This document shows, piece after piece, positions 1 through 8,689 of a DNA stretch of 64,000 bases; the stretch's first letter is position 1, and every line of letters starts with the position of its first letter. The stretch spans positions 1-64,000 of the forward strand of contig CALDUK010000006.1 of assembly GCA_937924905.1 (NCBI GenBank), written 5' to 3'. The DNA is from an uncultured Paracoccaceae bacterium (GTDB lineage: Bacteria > Pseudomonadota > Alphaproteobacteria > Rhodobacterales > Rhodobacteraceae). The position numbers and the translations under genes were made by a program. The notes beneath the pieces were generated by a model, which worked only from the letters and a program-made list of their open reading frames with translations, had not been told where the DNA came from and did no database searches.

Positions 1-9
1 GGCGATCCA

Positions 10-55
10 CTGGGGCTCTGCCCCAGACCCCGACATATTTTTACCAAGAAGAAAG
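10..55 (+). repeat. Intergenic hairpin-plus-tail repeat, copy A
   Basis: A 7-bp stem (CTGGGGC / GCCCCAG, loop TCT) at 10-26 is followed by a tail, ACCCCGACATATTTTTACC then AAGAAGAAAG. The same layout recurs in inverted orientation at 159-208, so the two form a related pair. The tail has a run of T, so this copy could terminate a plus-strand gene lying left of the window. Similar hairpin-plus-AAGAAGAAAG elements are, from memory, common after genes in Rhodobacteraceae. Confidence 0.6.
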
Positions 56-158
56 AAAATTCGGGTCAAACGACCCTGCGGTACAGGCAGACATGCCGAT
101 GACCGCCCAAGGAGAAGGACGGGATCCTTCGGAAAGGGGCGCCAGGTCGCATGCGCTC

Positions 159-208
159 CTTTCTTCTTGGGTCAAATATGTTGGGGGGTTTGGGGGGCAA
201 CGCCCCCC
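159..208 (-). repeat. Intergenic hairpin-plus-tail repeat, copy B, after metY
   Basis: Read on the minus strand, a 7-bp stem (GGGGGGC / GCCCCCC, 3-base loop) at 192-208 is followed by a tail sharing ACATATTT and CCAAGAAGAAAG with copy A. It begins 14 bases after the metY stop codon, so it probably ends that transcript. The stem bases differ from copy A while pairing is kept, which suggests selection on the RNA or DNA hairpin. Confidence 0.6.
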
Positions 209-221
209 GATGCGCAAAGTA

Positions 222-1511
222 TTACGCAAGCGCCTTGGTCAGGGCCTGATCCAGATCGGCGATAATGTCATCGGCATCTTCAATCCCGATAGACACCCGC
301 ACCACATTGTCCAGCGCGCCGGCTGCCGCGCGTTGTTCGTCTGTCAGTTGCCGGTGCGTGGTCGACGCTGAATGAATGATCAGCGACCGCGCGTCCCCCA
401 GATTGGCCACATGGCTGAACAGCTCGACCGCATTGATCAGTTTCACGCAATTCTCATAGCCGCCCTTGATCGCAAAGGTGAACAGCGACCCCGCACCTTT
501 CGGGCAAACCCGCGCGACCCTGTCAAAATACGGCGAGCTTTCCAGCCCCGCATAGGTCACGCTTTCAATCCGGTCATCGCCTTCCAGCCATTTCGCCACT
601 TTCACAGCGTTCTCGACATGGCGCGTCATCCGCAATGACAACGTCTCGATCCCCATCAGCGTGTAATGCGCGCCTTGCGGGTTCATTGTCATGCCCAGAT
701 CGCGCAGACCAACGGCGATGGAGTGGAACGTAAACGCCATCGGCCCCAGAACCTCGTGAAAGTTCAAACCGTGATAGGCAGGTTCCGGCTGCGACAGCGA
801 GGGAAATTTGTCATTTTGCGACCAGTCAAACTTGCCGCTGTCGATGACTGCACCACCTGTGACAGTGCCATTGCCGGTCAGGTATTTGGTGGTCGAATGC
901 ACGACCAGAGTTGCGCCAAGCGAAATCGGGTTGCACAAATAAGGCGAGGCGCTGGTGTTATCCACAATCAAAGGAATGCCCGCACCGTCCGCGATTTTGG
1001 CAATTGCTTCCAGATCGGTGATATAGCCGCCGGGGTTTGCGATGGATTCGCAAAAGACCGCCCGCGTGTCGTCGTCAATCGCCGCTTTCACGGCGTCCAG
1101 ATCGTCGAAATCCACCAGTTTGGCCGACCAGCCAAAGCGTTTGATCGTCTGCGTCAGCTGCGTGTACGTCCCGCCATAAAGCTTGGTCGAGGCAACGACA
1201 TTGCAGCCCGGCATCATCAAGGGGAACAGCGCCATGATTTGCGCCGCATGGCCCGACGAACAGCAAATTCCGCCGGCGCCGCCTTCCAGATGCGTGATCC
1301 GTTCGGCCAAAGCCGCAACCGTCGGGTTGGTCAGCCGCGAATAGATATAGCCCACTTCCTGAAGGTTAAACAGCCGCGCCGCGTGATCCGCGTCCTTAAA
1401 CACGAAAGCGGTCGACTGATAGATCGGCACCTGCCGCGCGCCCGTGGCAGGGTCAGGCGAGGCACCTGCGTGAATTTGCAACGTGTCGAAGGCAAGCGGT
1501 TTGTCAGACAT
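222..1511 (-). CDS. metY: O-acetylhomoserine sulfhydrylase (aminocarboxypropyltransferase)
   Basis: PLP enzyme of the Cys/Met metabolism family, expected to make homocysteine from O-acetylhomoserine and sulfide in the cytoplasm. The 429-aa product matches the usual family length (about 430), longer than cystathionine gamma-synthases. The PLP lysine is K209 in HSTTKYLTGNG and the cofactor-binding aspartate is D184 in IVDNT. The ATG at 1511 is chosen because AAGGAGA precedes it and MSDKPLAFDT is the family-like N-terminus; an upstream in-frame start would add 46 unconserved residues. It lies 64 bases after the PAS gene and may be cotranscribed with it. No SAM-II-like riboswitch is recognisable in that gap. 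Substrate preference versus O-succinylhomoserine is inferred. Confidence 0.9.
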   Translation of the reverse strand: MSDKPLAFDTLQIHAGASPDPATGARQVPIYQSTAFVFKDADHAARLFNLQEVGYIYSRLTNPTVAALAERITHLEGGAGGICCSSGHAAQIMALFPLMMPGCNVVASTKLYGGTYTQLTQTIKRFGWSAKLVDFDDLDAVKAAIDDDTRAVFCESIANPGGYITDLEAIAKIADGAGIPLIVDNTSASPYLCNPISLGATLVVHSTTKYLTGNGTVTGGAVIDSGKFDWSQNDKFPSLSQPEPAYHGLNFHEVLGPMAFTFHSIAVGLRDLGMTMNPQGAHYTLMGIETLSLRMTRHVENAVKVAKWLEGDDRIESVTYAGLESSPYFDRVARVCPKGAGSLFTFAIKGGYENCVKLINAVELFSHVANLGDARSLIIHSASTTHRQLTDEQRAAAGALDNVVRVSIGIEDADDIIADLDQALTKALA

Positions 1512-1575
1512 ATCCCGGAATCTCCTTGAAATTTTCGGCAACCTAAAGCGACGCGCCCATGGCTGCAACGCGATG

Positions 1576-2460
1576 TCAGGTGGCGGCCATTCGCATGCTG
1601 ACGATGAACATGACCTTACCCCGATGTTCAGCCGCACTGACCGTGACATCCAGCCGGTCCATCAGGCCGTCGGTTTTGACCAGTTCAGCAAAGTTCAGCG
1701 TTCGGTCTTCGGCCATCAAACTGTCCGGTGTTTCATCGGCACCAAGCGAAAACCCGGTCAGCGACGCAAAGGTCACGTCGCGCGGAATGATGCGGGGCAG
1801 ATGGAAAAACTGACGCGCCGCCTTGTTGCAATAGGCGACCTGATGCTGGGCATTCACCACAAAGACCGGATCGCTTAACAATTCCAGCCCGACCGCCAGT
1901 TCAAGGTCGGCCACCGCCAGGACCAGAAATTCAACCAGCGCACCGTCGCCATCGGCAATGGGCACAATCATCCGGTGCCAGCCGCGCGTGAACATCTCGC
2001 GCGGGGATTCGTGATAGCTGTAAACCGGCACCCGCGTCCGCAGCGCGGCCCGGTAAAGCGTGGTCAAAAACACCTCGGTATAGCCACCATGATCGGCCGA
2101 TGTGCGCCCGATCATGTCTTCACCCGCCGCCTGACCGACCGCATTGCCGTAATACAGATACCGGAAGGCGGCGCCGTCGTCTTCGATGCTTAGATGGATC
2201 AACCAGTCGCTGAAGCGTTCAAAATGCCCGATATCAAAACGGTCCTGTTCAATACATCCATTGGCATCGGTCATCTGGGCCACACGCGCGATGAACTGGC
2301 GGTGCATCGGGCTGACCAATTCGGTGGGCTTGGGCGACCAGATAATTTCGGGCGCGCGCAGACCTTCTTCGTTAAACAACTGGCGCACTGTGCTGGCACG
2401 GCGCGGCAAAAGGCTTTTGATCAACGCTTGGTCTTCAATGGGTTTCGTCTTGGCAGTCAT
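1576..2460 (-). CDS. PAS domain protein, no output domain seen
   Basis: A 294-aa soluble protein. Residues about 85-190 look like a degenerate PAS_5-type fold (FRYLYYGNAVGQ, then GRTSADHGGYTEVFLTTLY). The C-terminal part has a second, clearer PAS segment starting at LSDPVFVVNAQHQVAYCNKAARQFF. No kinase, GGDEF, EAL or DNA-binding domain is visible, so it may sense a small ligand or redox state and act through a partner. The start at 2460 (MTAKTKPIED) fits a G-rich upstream stretch; a longer frame to 2583 overlaps the upstream gene and has a non-protein-like N-terminus. It lies between metY and a GT-A-like gene on the same strand. The function is unknown. Confidence 0.65.
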   Translation of the reverse strand: MTAKTKPIEDQALIKSLLPRRASTVRQLFNEEGLRAPEIIWSPKPTELVSPMHRQFIARVAQMTDANGCIEQDRFDIGHFERFSDWLIHLSIEDDGAAFRYLYYGNAVGQAAGEDMIGRTSADHGGYTEVFLTTLYRAALRTRVPVYSYHESPREMFTRGWHRMIVPIADGDGALVEFLVLAVADLELAVGLELLSDPVFVVNAQHQVAYCNKAARQFFHLPRIIPRDVTFASLTGFSLGADETPDSLMAEDRTLNFAELVKTDGLMDRLDVTVSAAEHRGKVMFIVSMRMAAT

Positions 2461-2515
2461 CGAAGCCCCCCTGGCTACGGGATCAGAGTGCCGAGGAGGT
2501 GCAAAAAAGGCAAGT

Positions 2516-3499
2516 CTAGCGCATCCACAGCTTTTCGCGTTTGATCCGGTTGCGCAGGATGCGCTCGGGCAGGCTGGGGGCATTCTGATCGAACAGCGCG
2601 CGGATGCGTTGCCCTTTGTTTTGATAAATCAGACGTTTGAACGGCTCGTACTGTTTTAGTACCTTTTTGATCTTGTTGGGCGCGGCCACCTCGCCCAGAA
2701 AAGACAGCGTGGCGTCCGGGGCCTTGGCAAACAAAAGCGGCAAAGCCCGCCAATGCAGGCTGACATCACCGTCAAGACCGGCCAGTTCCGGCCCCGGGCG
2801 GCCGCCGCCAAGCCCGGTGATCACGGCGGGCAAGGCCACCTGATCAAGCCAGGGGTTCAGGCTTTGACAGGCCAACTCGGGCGGCGGGTCGGCTTCAAGG
2901 CTGACCATCAGCCGCAACATCTCTGACGCAAAGACTTGCGGACAGCTATAGAAAAACCAGCCCGCGTTGAAATAAAGATGGCGCTCCCAGTACCCTTCCG
3001 GCTCGTCGGGATGCAGCGAGGGTGCCATGTCCACACCGGCTCGGTCATAGACGGCCTGCCAGATATCCCCAAGGGTTGGTGCGTAAAGCGGCACCTCGGG
3101 CCATGTATTCTCGCGCCGCATCGAGGCCGCGGGCCGGTCGAAATCAAACGCAACCTTGTCAATTTCGCCTGTGATCAGCGTGTCTGTGTCAAAGAACACA
3201 AACGGTTTCTCGGCGGGCAGGGCTGCCAGCATTTCAATCTTGTTGCCATAAGGATAACGCGCGCCGAACTGCACGCTGTCAAAAGGCACGATCCGCGCGC
3301 CCAGTTGTTGCAACAGGTCGCGCGCGTCGGGATCAATCCGGGGGTCGCGTGGCCAAAGCGCACCCGGGCAAGGCTCGCCGACGATCAGCTCGCCCTGAAA
3401 CTCGGGCGCAGCCGCCCGCAGCGAAGCCGCAAAAAGCACGGCCTCATAGGACAAACGACCAGCCTGTCCGACAATGCAAATATCAAAGGTTCCGGTCAT
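2516..3499 (-). CDS. Putative GT-A-fold glycosyltransferase-like protein
   Basis: A 327-aa protein without signal peptide or membrane segment. The N-terminus (FDICIVGQAGRLSYEAVLFAASLR) reads as a Rossmann-like nucleotide-sugar fold. A YGNKIEMLAAL segment is followed by FVFFDTDTLI, with D104-T-D106 as a candidate metal-binding DxD motif, as in GT-A enzymes. Later FNAGWFFYS resembles the acceptor-side FNSGvm motif of GT8-like enzymes. The donor and acceptor are unknown. The ATG at 3499 is preceded by GAAGGGCGGG. It follows the enoyl-CoA hydratase gene by 34 bases on the same strand, but nothing links the functions. The family call rests only on motif impression. Confidence 0.55.
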   Translation of the reverse strand: MTGTFDICIVGQAGRLSYEAVLFAASLRAAAPEFQGELIVGEPCPGALWPRDPRIDPDARDLLQQLGARIVPFDSVQFGARYPYGNKIEMLAALPAEKPFVFFDTDTLITGEIDKVAFDFDRPAASMRRENTWPEVPLYAPTLGDIWQAVYDRAGVDMAPSLHPDEPEGYWERHLYFNAGWFFYSCPQVFASEMLRLMVSLEADPPPELACQSLNPWLDQVALPAVITGLGGGRPGPELAGLDGDVSLHWRALPLLFAKAPDATLSFLGEVAAPNKIKKVLKQYEPFKRLIYQNKGQRIRALFDQNAPSLPERILRNRIKREKLWMR

Positions 3500-3533
3500 C
3501 CCGCCCTTCAGATGGGACTTGGTTAACCATGTC

Positions 3534-4346
3534 CTACCCGTCCTGATCGGACCCGTCGAGCCTTTCCCAGTTTGGTTGGCGTTTTTCGACAAACGCGCCA
3601 ATGCCCTCGCGCGCATCTGAAATCATCAGGTTGTCCACCATGACACGCGCGGCATAGTCGTATGCCTCGGCCAGGGGCATCTCGCTCTGACGGTAAAAAG
3701 CTTCTTTGCCGATCTTCAGGGTTTTCGGGGCTTTCGATGCGATCTGGCGCGCCAGATCCCAGGTGGCGCGCTCCAAATGCTCGGGCGGGACAACGCGGTT
3801 GACCAAGCCGATGGTCTCGGCTTTTTCGGCGGCGATCATCTCGCCGGTCAGCAACATTTCCATGGCCTGTTTGCGTGGCACGTTGCGCGACAGGGCGACC
3901 ATCGGCGTCGAACAGAAAAGCCCGATATTTACCCCCGGCGTCGCAAATTTCGCCGCCGACGAGGCAACCGCCAAATCGCAGCTGGCCACCAACTGGCATC
4001 CGGCGGCGGTGGCGATGCCCTGTACCGCCGCAATCACGGGTTTGGGGCAGGTGACGATCCGTTGCATCAGCCGCGCGCACTCGGCCATCGTGGCCTCGAA
4101 AAACGCGTGACCCCCGTCGGCATCGGCCCGTGCGGCGGTGATTTCTTTCAGGTCATGGCCGCCGGAAAACGCCGGGCCACTGGCCGCCAGAACAATCACA
4201 TGCGTCTCCGGGTCCGCCCCGACCCGCAGAACGGCGGCATCCAGCTCGGCCATCACCTGGCGCGACAGGGCGTTACGAGCCGCGGGCCGGTTCAACCGCA
4301 ATTCCGTCACGGCCTCTTCGGAACGTTCCAGCAAAAACTCGGGCAT
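3534..4346 (-). CDS. Enoyl-CoA hydratase/isomerase family protein
   Basis: A 270-aa crotonase-fold protein, cytoplasmic. The N-terminal VTELRLNRPAARNALSRQVM is the typical substrate-loop entry. SGGHDLKEI supplies the first oxyanion-hole segment, and PKPVIAAVQGIATAAGCQLVASCDLAVAS the second. The first catalytic glutamate position of canonical hydratases is not evident here (ATAAGCQLVA), so the reaction may not be classical crotonyl-CoA hydration; ECHDC3-like proteins share this look. The C-terminus QPNWE is typical of the family. AAGGAG precedes the ATG at 4346. It diverges from the DUF3422 gene across a 164-base gap containing an inverted repeat. Confidence 0.85.
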   Translation of the reverse strand: MPEFLLERSEEAVTELRLNRPAARNALSRQVMAELDAAVLRVGADPETHVIVLAASGPAFSGGHDLKEITAARADADGGHAFFEATMAECARLMQRIVTCPKPVIAAVQGIATAAGCQLVASCDLAVASSAAKFATPGVNIGLFCSTPMVALSRNVPRKQAMEMLLTGEMIAAEKAETIGLVNRVVPPEHLERATWDLARQIASKAPKTLKIGKEAFYRQSEMPLAEAYDYAARVMVDNLMISDAREGIGAFVEKRQPNWERLDGSDQDG

Positions 4347-4405
4347 CTCGACACACTCCTTGCGGGCAAACCCTGCCTATCCTCGCCGCGAAACACCAGA
4401 CGCGA

Positions 4406-4434
4406 TTGACCGGTATACAACGGTCTACTTCTAA
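4406..4434 (+). promoter_or_regulatory. Candidate promoter with inverted repeat in spacer
   Basis: TTGACC at 4406-4411 is separated by 17 bases from TTCTAA at 4429-4434. The spacer holds an inverted repeat GACCG-N8-CGGTC (4408-4425) around GTATAC, resembling half of a GntR-type operator. It lies in the divergent gap between the enoyl-CoA hydratase-family gene and the DUF3422 gene. The -10 match is mediocre and no transcript evidence exists. Confidence 0.3.
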
Positions 4435-4510
4435 CCATAGGAAATAGCAGGAAAAATACTGGAGCTTCCGACAATCTGCGATATATACCCGACGAAGAGA
4501 AGGGGCGCCG

Positions 4511-5791
4511 ATGGCCAGTATTCAAGACCACAATCTTCGCTATCAATTGGCGAACGAACTGCACGCCCGGCCGTTCCCGACGCTGGACGCGCCCTGTCGC
4601 GCGGCCTATCTGGCCATCAAACGGCCCGACAAGGCGGCGGCCCGCGACCGCAATCTGGACCGTCAGCATCTGATTGCGCTTCTCGATCGCTACGGGGTCG
4701 CGCATCCGCAACCGGGGGCCACGCATTACTTTGGCGATATCGGACGCCACAAGCTGAAATGGGAAAGCCATACCGAGTTTGTGACCTACACAATATTTGG
4801 CGATGGGCTGGCCGAGACGCCTTTCGATGCCTCGACCTTTGATATGTTTCCCGGCGACTGGCTGGAAAGCGCGCCGGGCGAGCGGATCACCAGCGCGTTG
4901 ATCCGGGTCGAACTGGCAGATGATGACAAACGTATCGCCGAAAAGCTGGAAAACTGGTTTGTCTCGGAAAGCATGGCCTCCAGCCGGGTGCTGGACGACA
5001 CCGCGGTCCTTGCCGGGGACTTTCGGATCGACGTCTCGGGCCACATGCGTTTCGCGCTATTTGCCCGGCCAGACATGGGCGCGCGGCGGATTGGGCGTGT
5101 GGTGCAGCGCATTTGCGAAATCGAAACTTACAAATCCATGTCGATGCTGGGGCTGGCGCGCGCCCGCGCGCTGGGCACAGGCATCGGTGCCATCGACGAA
5201 CAACTGACGCGGCTTGTGGCCGAAATGTCGGGGTCGGTTGCGCGGTCGGAAGACACGCTGGACGCCTTGCTTGAAGTCTCGGCCGAACTTGAAAGCATTG
5301 TCGCCCAATCGTCGTTCCGGTTCGGCGCGACCGGGGCGTACGAGGCATTGGTCAATCAGCGTATTGATGTTCTGCGCGAAGAGCGGTTTCTCGGGCGTCA
5401 GACCTTTTCCGAATTTATGATGCGCCGCTTCGATCCGGCGATGCGCACGGTCAAGGCGGTGGAACGTCAGTTGGGGACGATGGCGGAACGCGCCGAACGC
5501 GCGGCAAATCTGTTGCGAACGCGCGTCGATGTCGAACGTTCAGCCCAGAACCAGGACTTGCTGGCCTCGATGGACCGGCGCGCCGATATGCAGTTGCGCC
5601 TGCAAAAAACGGTCGAAGGTTTTTCGGTCGCCGCCATCAGCTATTACGCGGTGAACCTTCTGTCTTATCTGACCTTCCCGATTTTCCAGATCTTCGGGGT
5701 CGGCAAAGGGGCCACTCTGGCCATTCTGACCCCCATCGTTCTGGTGCTGGTCTGGGTGTTGATCCAGCGCATCAAACGCAAGATGGAATAA
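4511..5791 (+). CDS. DUF3422 family membrane-anchored protein
   Basis: A 426-aa protein recognised as DUF3422 by its N-terminus (NELHARPFP) and the FTTYT-like HTEFVTYTIF segment. Most of the chain is soluble and helical: residues about 230-360 read as coiled coil with many Glu/Arg pairs. The C-terminus carries two hydrophobic segments (YYAVNLLSYLTFPIFQIFGV and a following ILTPIVLVLVWVLI), so it is anchored in the inner membrane with a large cytoplasmic part. The architecture resembles CorA-type proteins only in topology. The biochemical role is unknown. GAGAAGGGGCG precedes the ATG at 4511. It is monocistronic by context, facing the convergent chemoreceptor gene. Confidence 0.85.
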   Translation: MASIQDHNLRYQLANELHARPFPTLDAPCRAAYLAIKRPDKAAARDRNLDRQHLIALLDRYGVAHPQPGATHYFGDIGRHKLKWESHTEFVTYTIFGDGLAETPFDASTFDMFPGDWLESAPGERITSALIRVELADDDKRIAEKLENWFVSESMASSRVLDDTAVLAGDFRIDVSGHMRFALFARPDMGARRIGRVVQRICEIETYKSMSMLGLARARALGTGIGAIDEQLTRLVAEMSGSVARSEDTLDALLEVSAELESIVAQSSFRFGATGAYEALVNQRIDVLREERFLGRQTFSEFMMRRFDPAMRTVKAVERQLGTMAERAERAANLLRTRVDVERSAQNQDLLASMDRRADMQLRLQKTVEGFSVAAISYYAVNLLSYLTFPIFQIFGVGKGATLAILTPIVLVLVWVLIQRIKRKME

Positions 5792-5824
5792 ACGTCGCAG
5801 CATCCGCCCCGCGCCGGTTCCGCA

Positions 5825-7651
5825 TCAAAACAGCGACCAGTCGTCTTCGTCGTCCACCATCGCTGCTGCCGCAGCCGGGGCGGCAGCCGCCACCGCCGCC
5901 CTTGGCGCAGGCGGGCTGGCCGGTGCTGGCCGTGACGAGGCGAACGCATGCGCCGCCGGTTTTTCGGGCACAGCAGCTTTGGCGATGGGGGCCACGGTTC
6001 CCGCGTCGCCATTGCGGTTGAAAATGCTGACCAGCCGCTGCAATTCGCGCGCGCGCTCCGTCAGCATGGTGGCCGAGGCCGAGTTCTTTTCCGACACCAC
6101 CGCCGTCTGTTGGGTGGTCAGGTCGATCTCGGAAATTGATTGGTTCACTTCAGCCACCGCGCCGTCCTGTTCGGTGCTGGCCAGGTGGATGGTTCGCATG
6201 CCTTTCGACACGGATGCGACCGAATTGACGATATCTTCCAGCGCCGTACCGGTTTCATTGACCAGCCGCGCACCTTCGGCAACTTCCTTGCTGCTGGTTT
6301 CGATCAGCCCGTTGATATCGCGCGCCGCTTCCGAGGCGCGCTGCGCCAGCGCCCGGACTTCTGATGCGACGACTGCAAATCCGCGTCCCGCATCGCCCGC
6401 GCGGGCCGCTTCGACGCCGGCATTCAGGGCCAGCAGATTGGTTTGAAAGGCAATCGATTCAATGACCGAGATAATCTTGCGTATCTCGCCCGACCCGCTT
6501 TCAATCTTGCCCATCGCTTCAATCGCCTGGCGCACGACATCGCCGCCGTCTTCCGCTTGTTTCGAAGCTTGATCCGCCGACCGCGTCGCTTCTTCGGATT
6601 TTGATGTATTGCCCTGAACGGTTTTGGAAATCTCTTCCATCGCGGCCGAGGTTTGTTCAATCGTCGCTGCTTGTTGTTCGCAGCGTTTGTTCAATTCATC
6701 CGCCGTGGTGACGATGCCTTCGGATTCGGTATAAATTGATGCCGAAATGCCAAGAATGCCCCGGATCATTTCTTCCAGATGTGCCATCGTGCGATTGAAC
6801 GCATCGCGGACATCATGGAAATCGGGCGCAATCGTTTTCGGCAACCGCACCGCCAGGTCACCCGCCGCCAGCGTTTCCAGCGCGCCCAGGATCAACTCAC
6901 TGGCTTCATGGCTGGCTGTCGTATCGGTTGCGTATTTGATCACCCGGTGAACTTTGCCCTTGGGGTCCTTGATCCCGCAATATCCTGCCTGCAGCCAGAT
7001 CGGTGTGCCGTCCTTGGCAATCCTTTCAAATTCGCCTGCATGCGCGGACCCGGCCCGCAAGTCATCCCAGAATTTGCGATACTCCGGGCTATTCGCCTCA
7101 TCCCGCGGCATGAAAATGCTATGGTGCTTGCCTTTGATGTCACCCAATTCATAGCCGACCGCATTCAAAAAATTGGTGTTGGCCCAGCGGATGGTTCCAT
7201 CGGGTTCAAATTCGATCACAGCCAGTGCATTGGTGATCGCGTCCAGCTTGCCCAGGATCAAAGCGTCGGTCTTTTTGGTGTCTGTCACATCTGTCGCAAA
7301 AACCACTACTTTTGATACATGCCCGCCATCGCCCCGAACCGGGCAATAGGTTGCGTCGACGAACAGCGGATCACCGGATTTCGAAAGATGCATGAACGCG
7401 CCGCGGGCCGACAGACCTTGTTTCAAGGTCGCCCAGACGGCGGCATAGGGTTGGCCGTTGGCGACGCTTGGGTCCAGAATACGCTTGTGGCTTAACCGGG
7501 CCAGTTCATTTGCCCCGTATCCAAGCAGAGACGCGAACCGATCATTCGCCTCCAGAATATTTCCTTCCAGATCAAGCCAGACAACGGCCTGCGCTGTGCC
7601 AAGCGCTTCATAGATCGACTGCAATTCATCTTTGCTGGGGTGTGCGGCCAT
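5825..7651 (-). CDS. Soluble PAS-PAS methyl-accepting chemotaxis protein
   Basis: A 608-aa chemoreceptor without transmembrane segments, so it should belong to a cytoplasmic cluster. PAS 1 spans about 10-130 (LDLEGNILEANDRFASLLGY) and PAS 2 about 130-255 (FEPDGTIRWANTNFLNAVGY). A HAMP-like linker lies near 265-310. The signalling domain follows, with the conserved hairpin tip around IAFQTNLLALNAGVEAARAG and SEVRALAQRA. An Ala/Pro-rich flexible tail (about 555-597) ends in DDEDDWSLF; the last five residues fit the CheR/CheB-docking pattern x-W-x-x-F. The PAS domains could bind flavin, heme or a small ligand. No che genes are nearby. Confidence 0.92.
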   Translation of the reverse strand: MAAHPSKDELQSIYEALGTAQAVVWLDLEGNILEANDRFASLLGYGANELARLSHKRILDPSVANGQPYAAVWATLKQGLSARGAFMHLSKSGDPLFVDATYCPVRGDGGHVSKVVVFATDVTDTKKTDALILGKLDAITNALAVIEFEPDGTIRWANTNFLNAVGYELGDIKGKHHSIFMPRDEANSPEYRKFWDDLRAGSAHAGEFERIAKDGTPIWLQAGYCGIKDPKGKVHRVIKYATDTTASHEASELILGALETLAAGDLAVRLPKTIAPDFHDVRDAFNRTMAHLEEMIRGILGISASIYTESEGIVTTADELNKRCEQQAATIEQTSAAMEEISKTVQGNTSKSEEATRSADQASKQAEDGGDVVRQAIEAMGKIESGSGEIRKIISVIESIAFQTNLLALNAGVEAARAGDAGRGFAVVASEVRALAQRASEAARDINGLIETSSKEVAEGARLVNETGTALEDIVNSVASVSKGMRTIHLASTEQDGAVAEVNQSISEIDLTTQQTAVVSEKNSASATMLTERARELQRLVSIFNRNGDAGTVAPIAKAAVPEKPAAHAFASSRPAPASPPAPRAAVAAAAPAAAAAMVDDEDDWSLF

Positions 7652-7708
7652 GTACCTGTTCCAAAACTACGTCGGAACGATCCATGGGGCAGAACTCTGA
7701 AAATTCTG

Positions 7709-8689
7709 TTAGCGCCCGCGAATTCTAGGATCCAAAGCGTCGCGCAGCCCGTCTCCTACGTAATTCACCGACAGAACCGCCAGCGAAATCATCAGGCCCG
7801 GCCACACGACGCGCTCTGGATACAGCTCCATCCGGTCGACCGCATCGAACAGCAACTTGCCCCAGGTCGGGAAATCCGGCGGAAAGCCAAAGCCCAGAAA
7901 CGATAACGCGCTTTCGGTGATGATCGCGGTCGCAATCCCCAAAGTGGCCGACACCATGATCGGAGACATCACATTCGGCAGCAAATGCCGCGTGATCATT
8001 TTCGTCGGCGATGTGCCAATCGACCGCGCGGCAAAAATGAACTCGCGTTCCTTCAGCGCCAGAACATCGCCGCGCACGATCCGCGCAGTTTGCATCCAGC
8101 TTGTCAGCCCCACCAGCGTCACGATCAGAATGAACGTGCCACCTTCCGGCCCGAACGCGCCAGACAGGCGTTCTCGAAACAACAGCACCGCAACCAAAAG
8201 CAACGGCAACAGGGGCAGCGCCAGAAACAAATCGGTCAGCCGCATCAACGGCCCGTCCAGCAGCCGGAAATAGCCCGCCAGAACGCCGACAAGCGTGCCC
8301 AACACCACCGACAGGATCATCGCAGCCATGCCCACCGCCAGCGAAATCCGCCCGCCTGTCAAAAGCCGGCCCAATGTATCACGGCCCAGATTGTCGGTGC
8401 CCAAAGGATGCAACCAGTTGACCTTCGCATCGGCGTCCCAAAGCGCGACGTAAATCGGCCGCGTGTCGCGCAGGTTCAAAAAGTCTCGCCCGGTCGGCAC
8501 ATTCTGCGGGTCATTCCAATAAACATAGGGCCCGAACAGCACCAGAAGCACGATGAACAGAAATATCGCCGCCCCCCACATCGCACCCCGATGGCTGCGA
8601 AACTGATGCCAGATATCGGCCCATTGCGACCGTGCGGGCGCTGTCGGTTCGACCGTGTCCATGGTGATCGGATCCAAAGGCTCAGTCAT
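7709..8689 (-). CDS. ABC transporter permease, OppC/DppC type
   Basis: A 326-aa inner-membrane permease of the peptide/nickel/opine importer class. The N-terminal region has the OppC_N-like RSHRGAMWGAAIFLFIVLLVLFG. A periplasmic loop follows, holding the GTDNLGRDTLGRLLTGGR signature typical of OppC proteins, then five more membrane spans. The EAA loop (AARSIGTSPTKMITRHLLPN) contacts the ATPase. The C-terminus is DALDPRIRGR. The start at 8689 is set by GAGGAT and overlaps the end of the upstream permease by 8 bases, implying translational coupling. The substrate is unknown; the cluster context suggests peptides or acylated amino acids. Confidence 0.92.
   Translation of the reverse strand: MTEPLDPITMDTVEPTAPARSQWADIWHQFRSHRGAMWGAAIFLFIVLLVLFGPYVYWNDPQNVPTGRDFLNLRDTRPIYVALWDADAKVNWLHPLGTDNLGRDTLGRLLTGGRISLAVGMAAMILSVVLGTLVGVLAGYFRLLDGPLMRLTDLFLALPLLPLLLVAVLLFRERLSGAFGPEGGTFILIVTLVGLTSWMQTARIVRGDVLALKEREFIFAARSIGTSPTKMITRHLLPNVMSPIMVSATLGIATAIITESALSFLGFGFPPDFPTWGKLLFDAVDRMELYPERVVWPGLMISLAVLSVNYVGDGLRDALDPRIRGR

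Noticed and set aside
666-1529. Long plus-strand open frame across metY
   Set aside because: It is the complementary shadow of metY, with no protein-like features.
1512-1575. Possible SAM-type riboswitch before metY
   Set aside because: The gap is only 64 bases and shows neither the SAM-II pseudoknot pattern nor the SAM/SAH motif.
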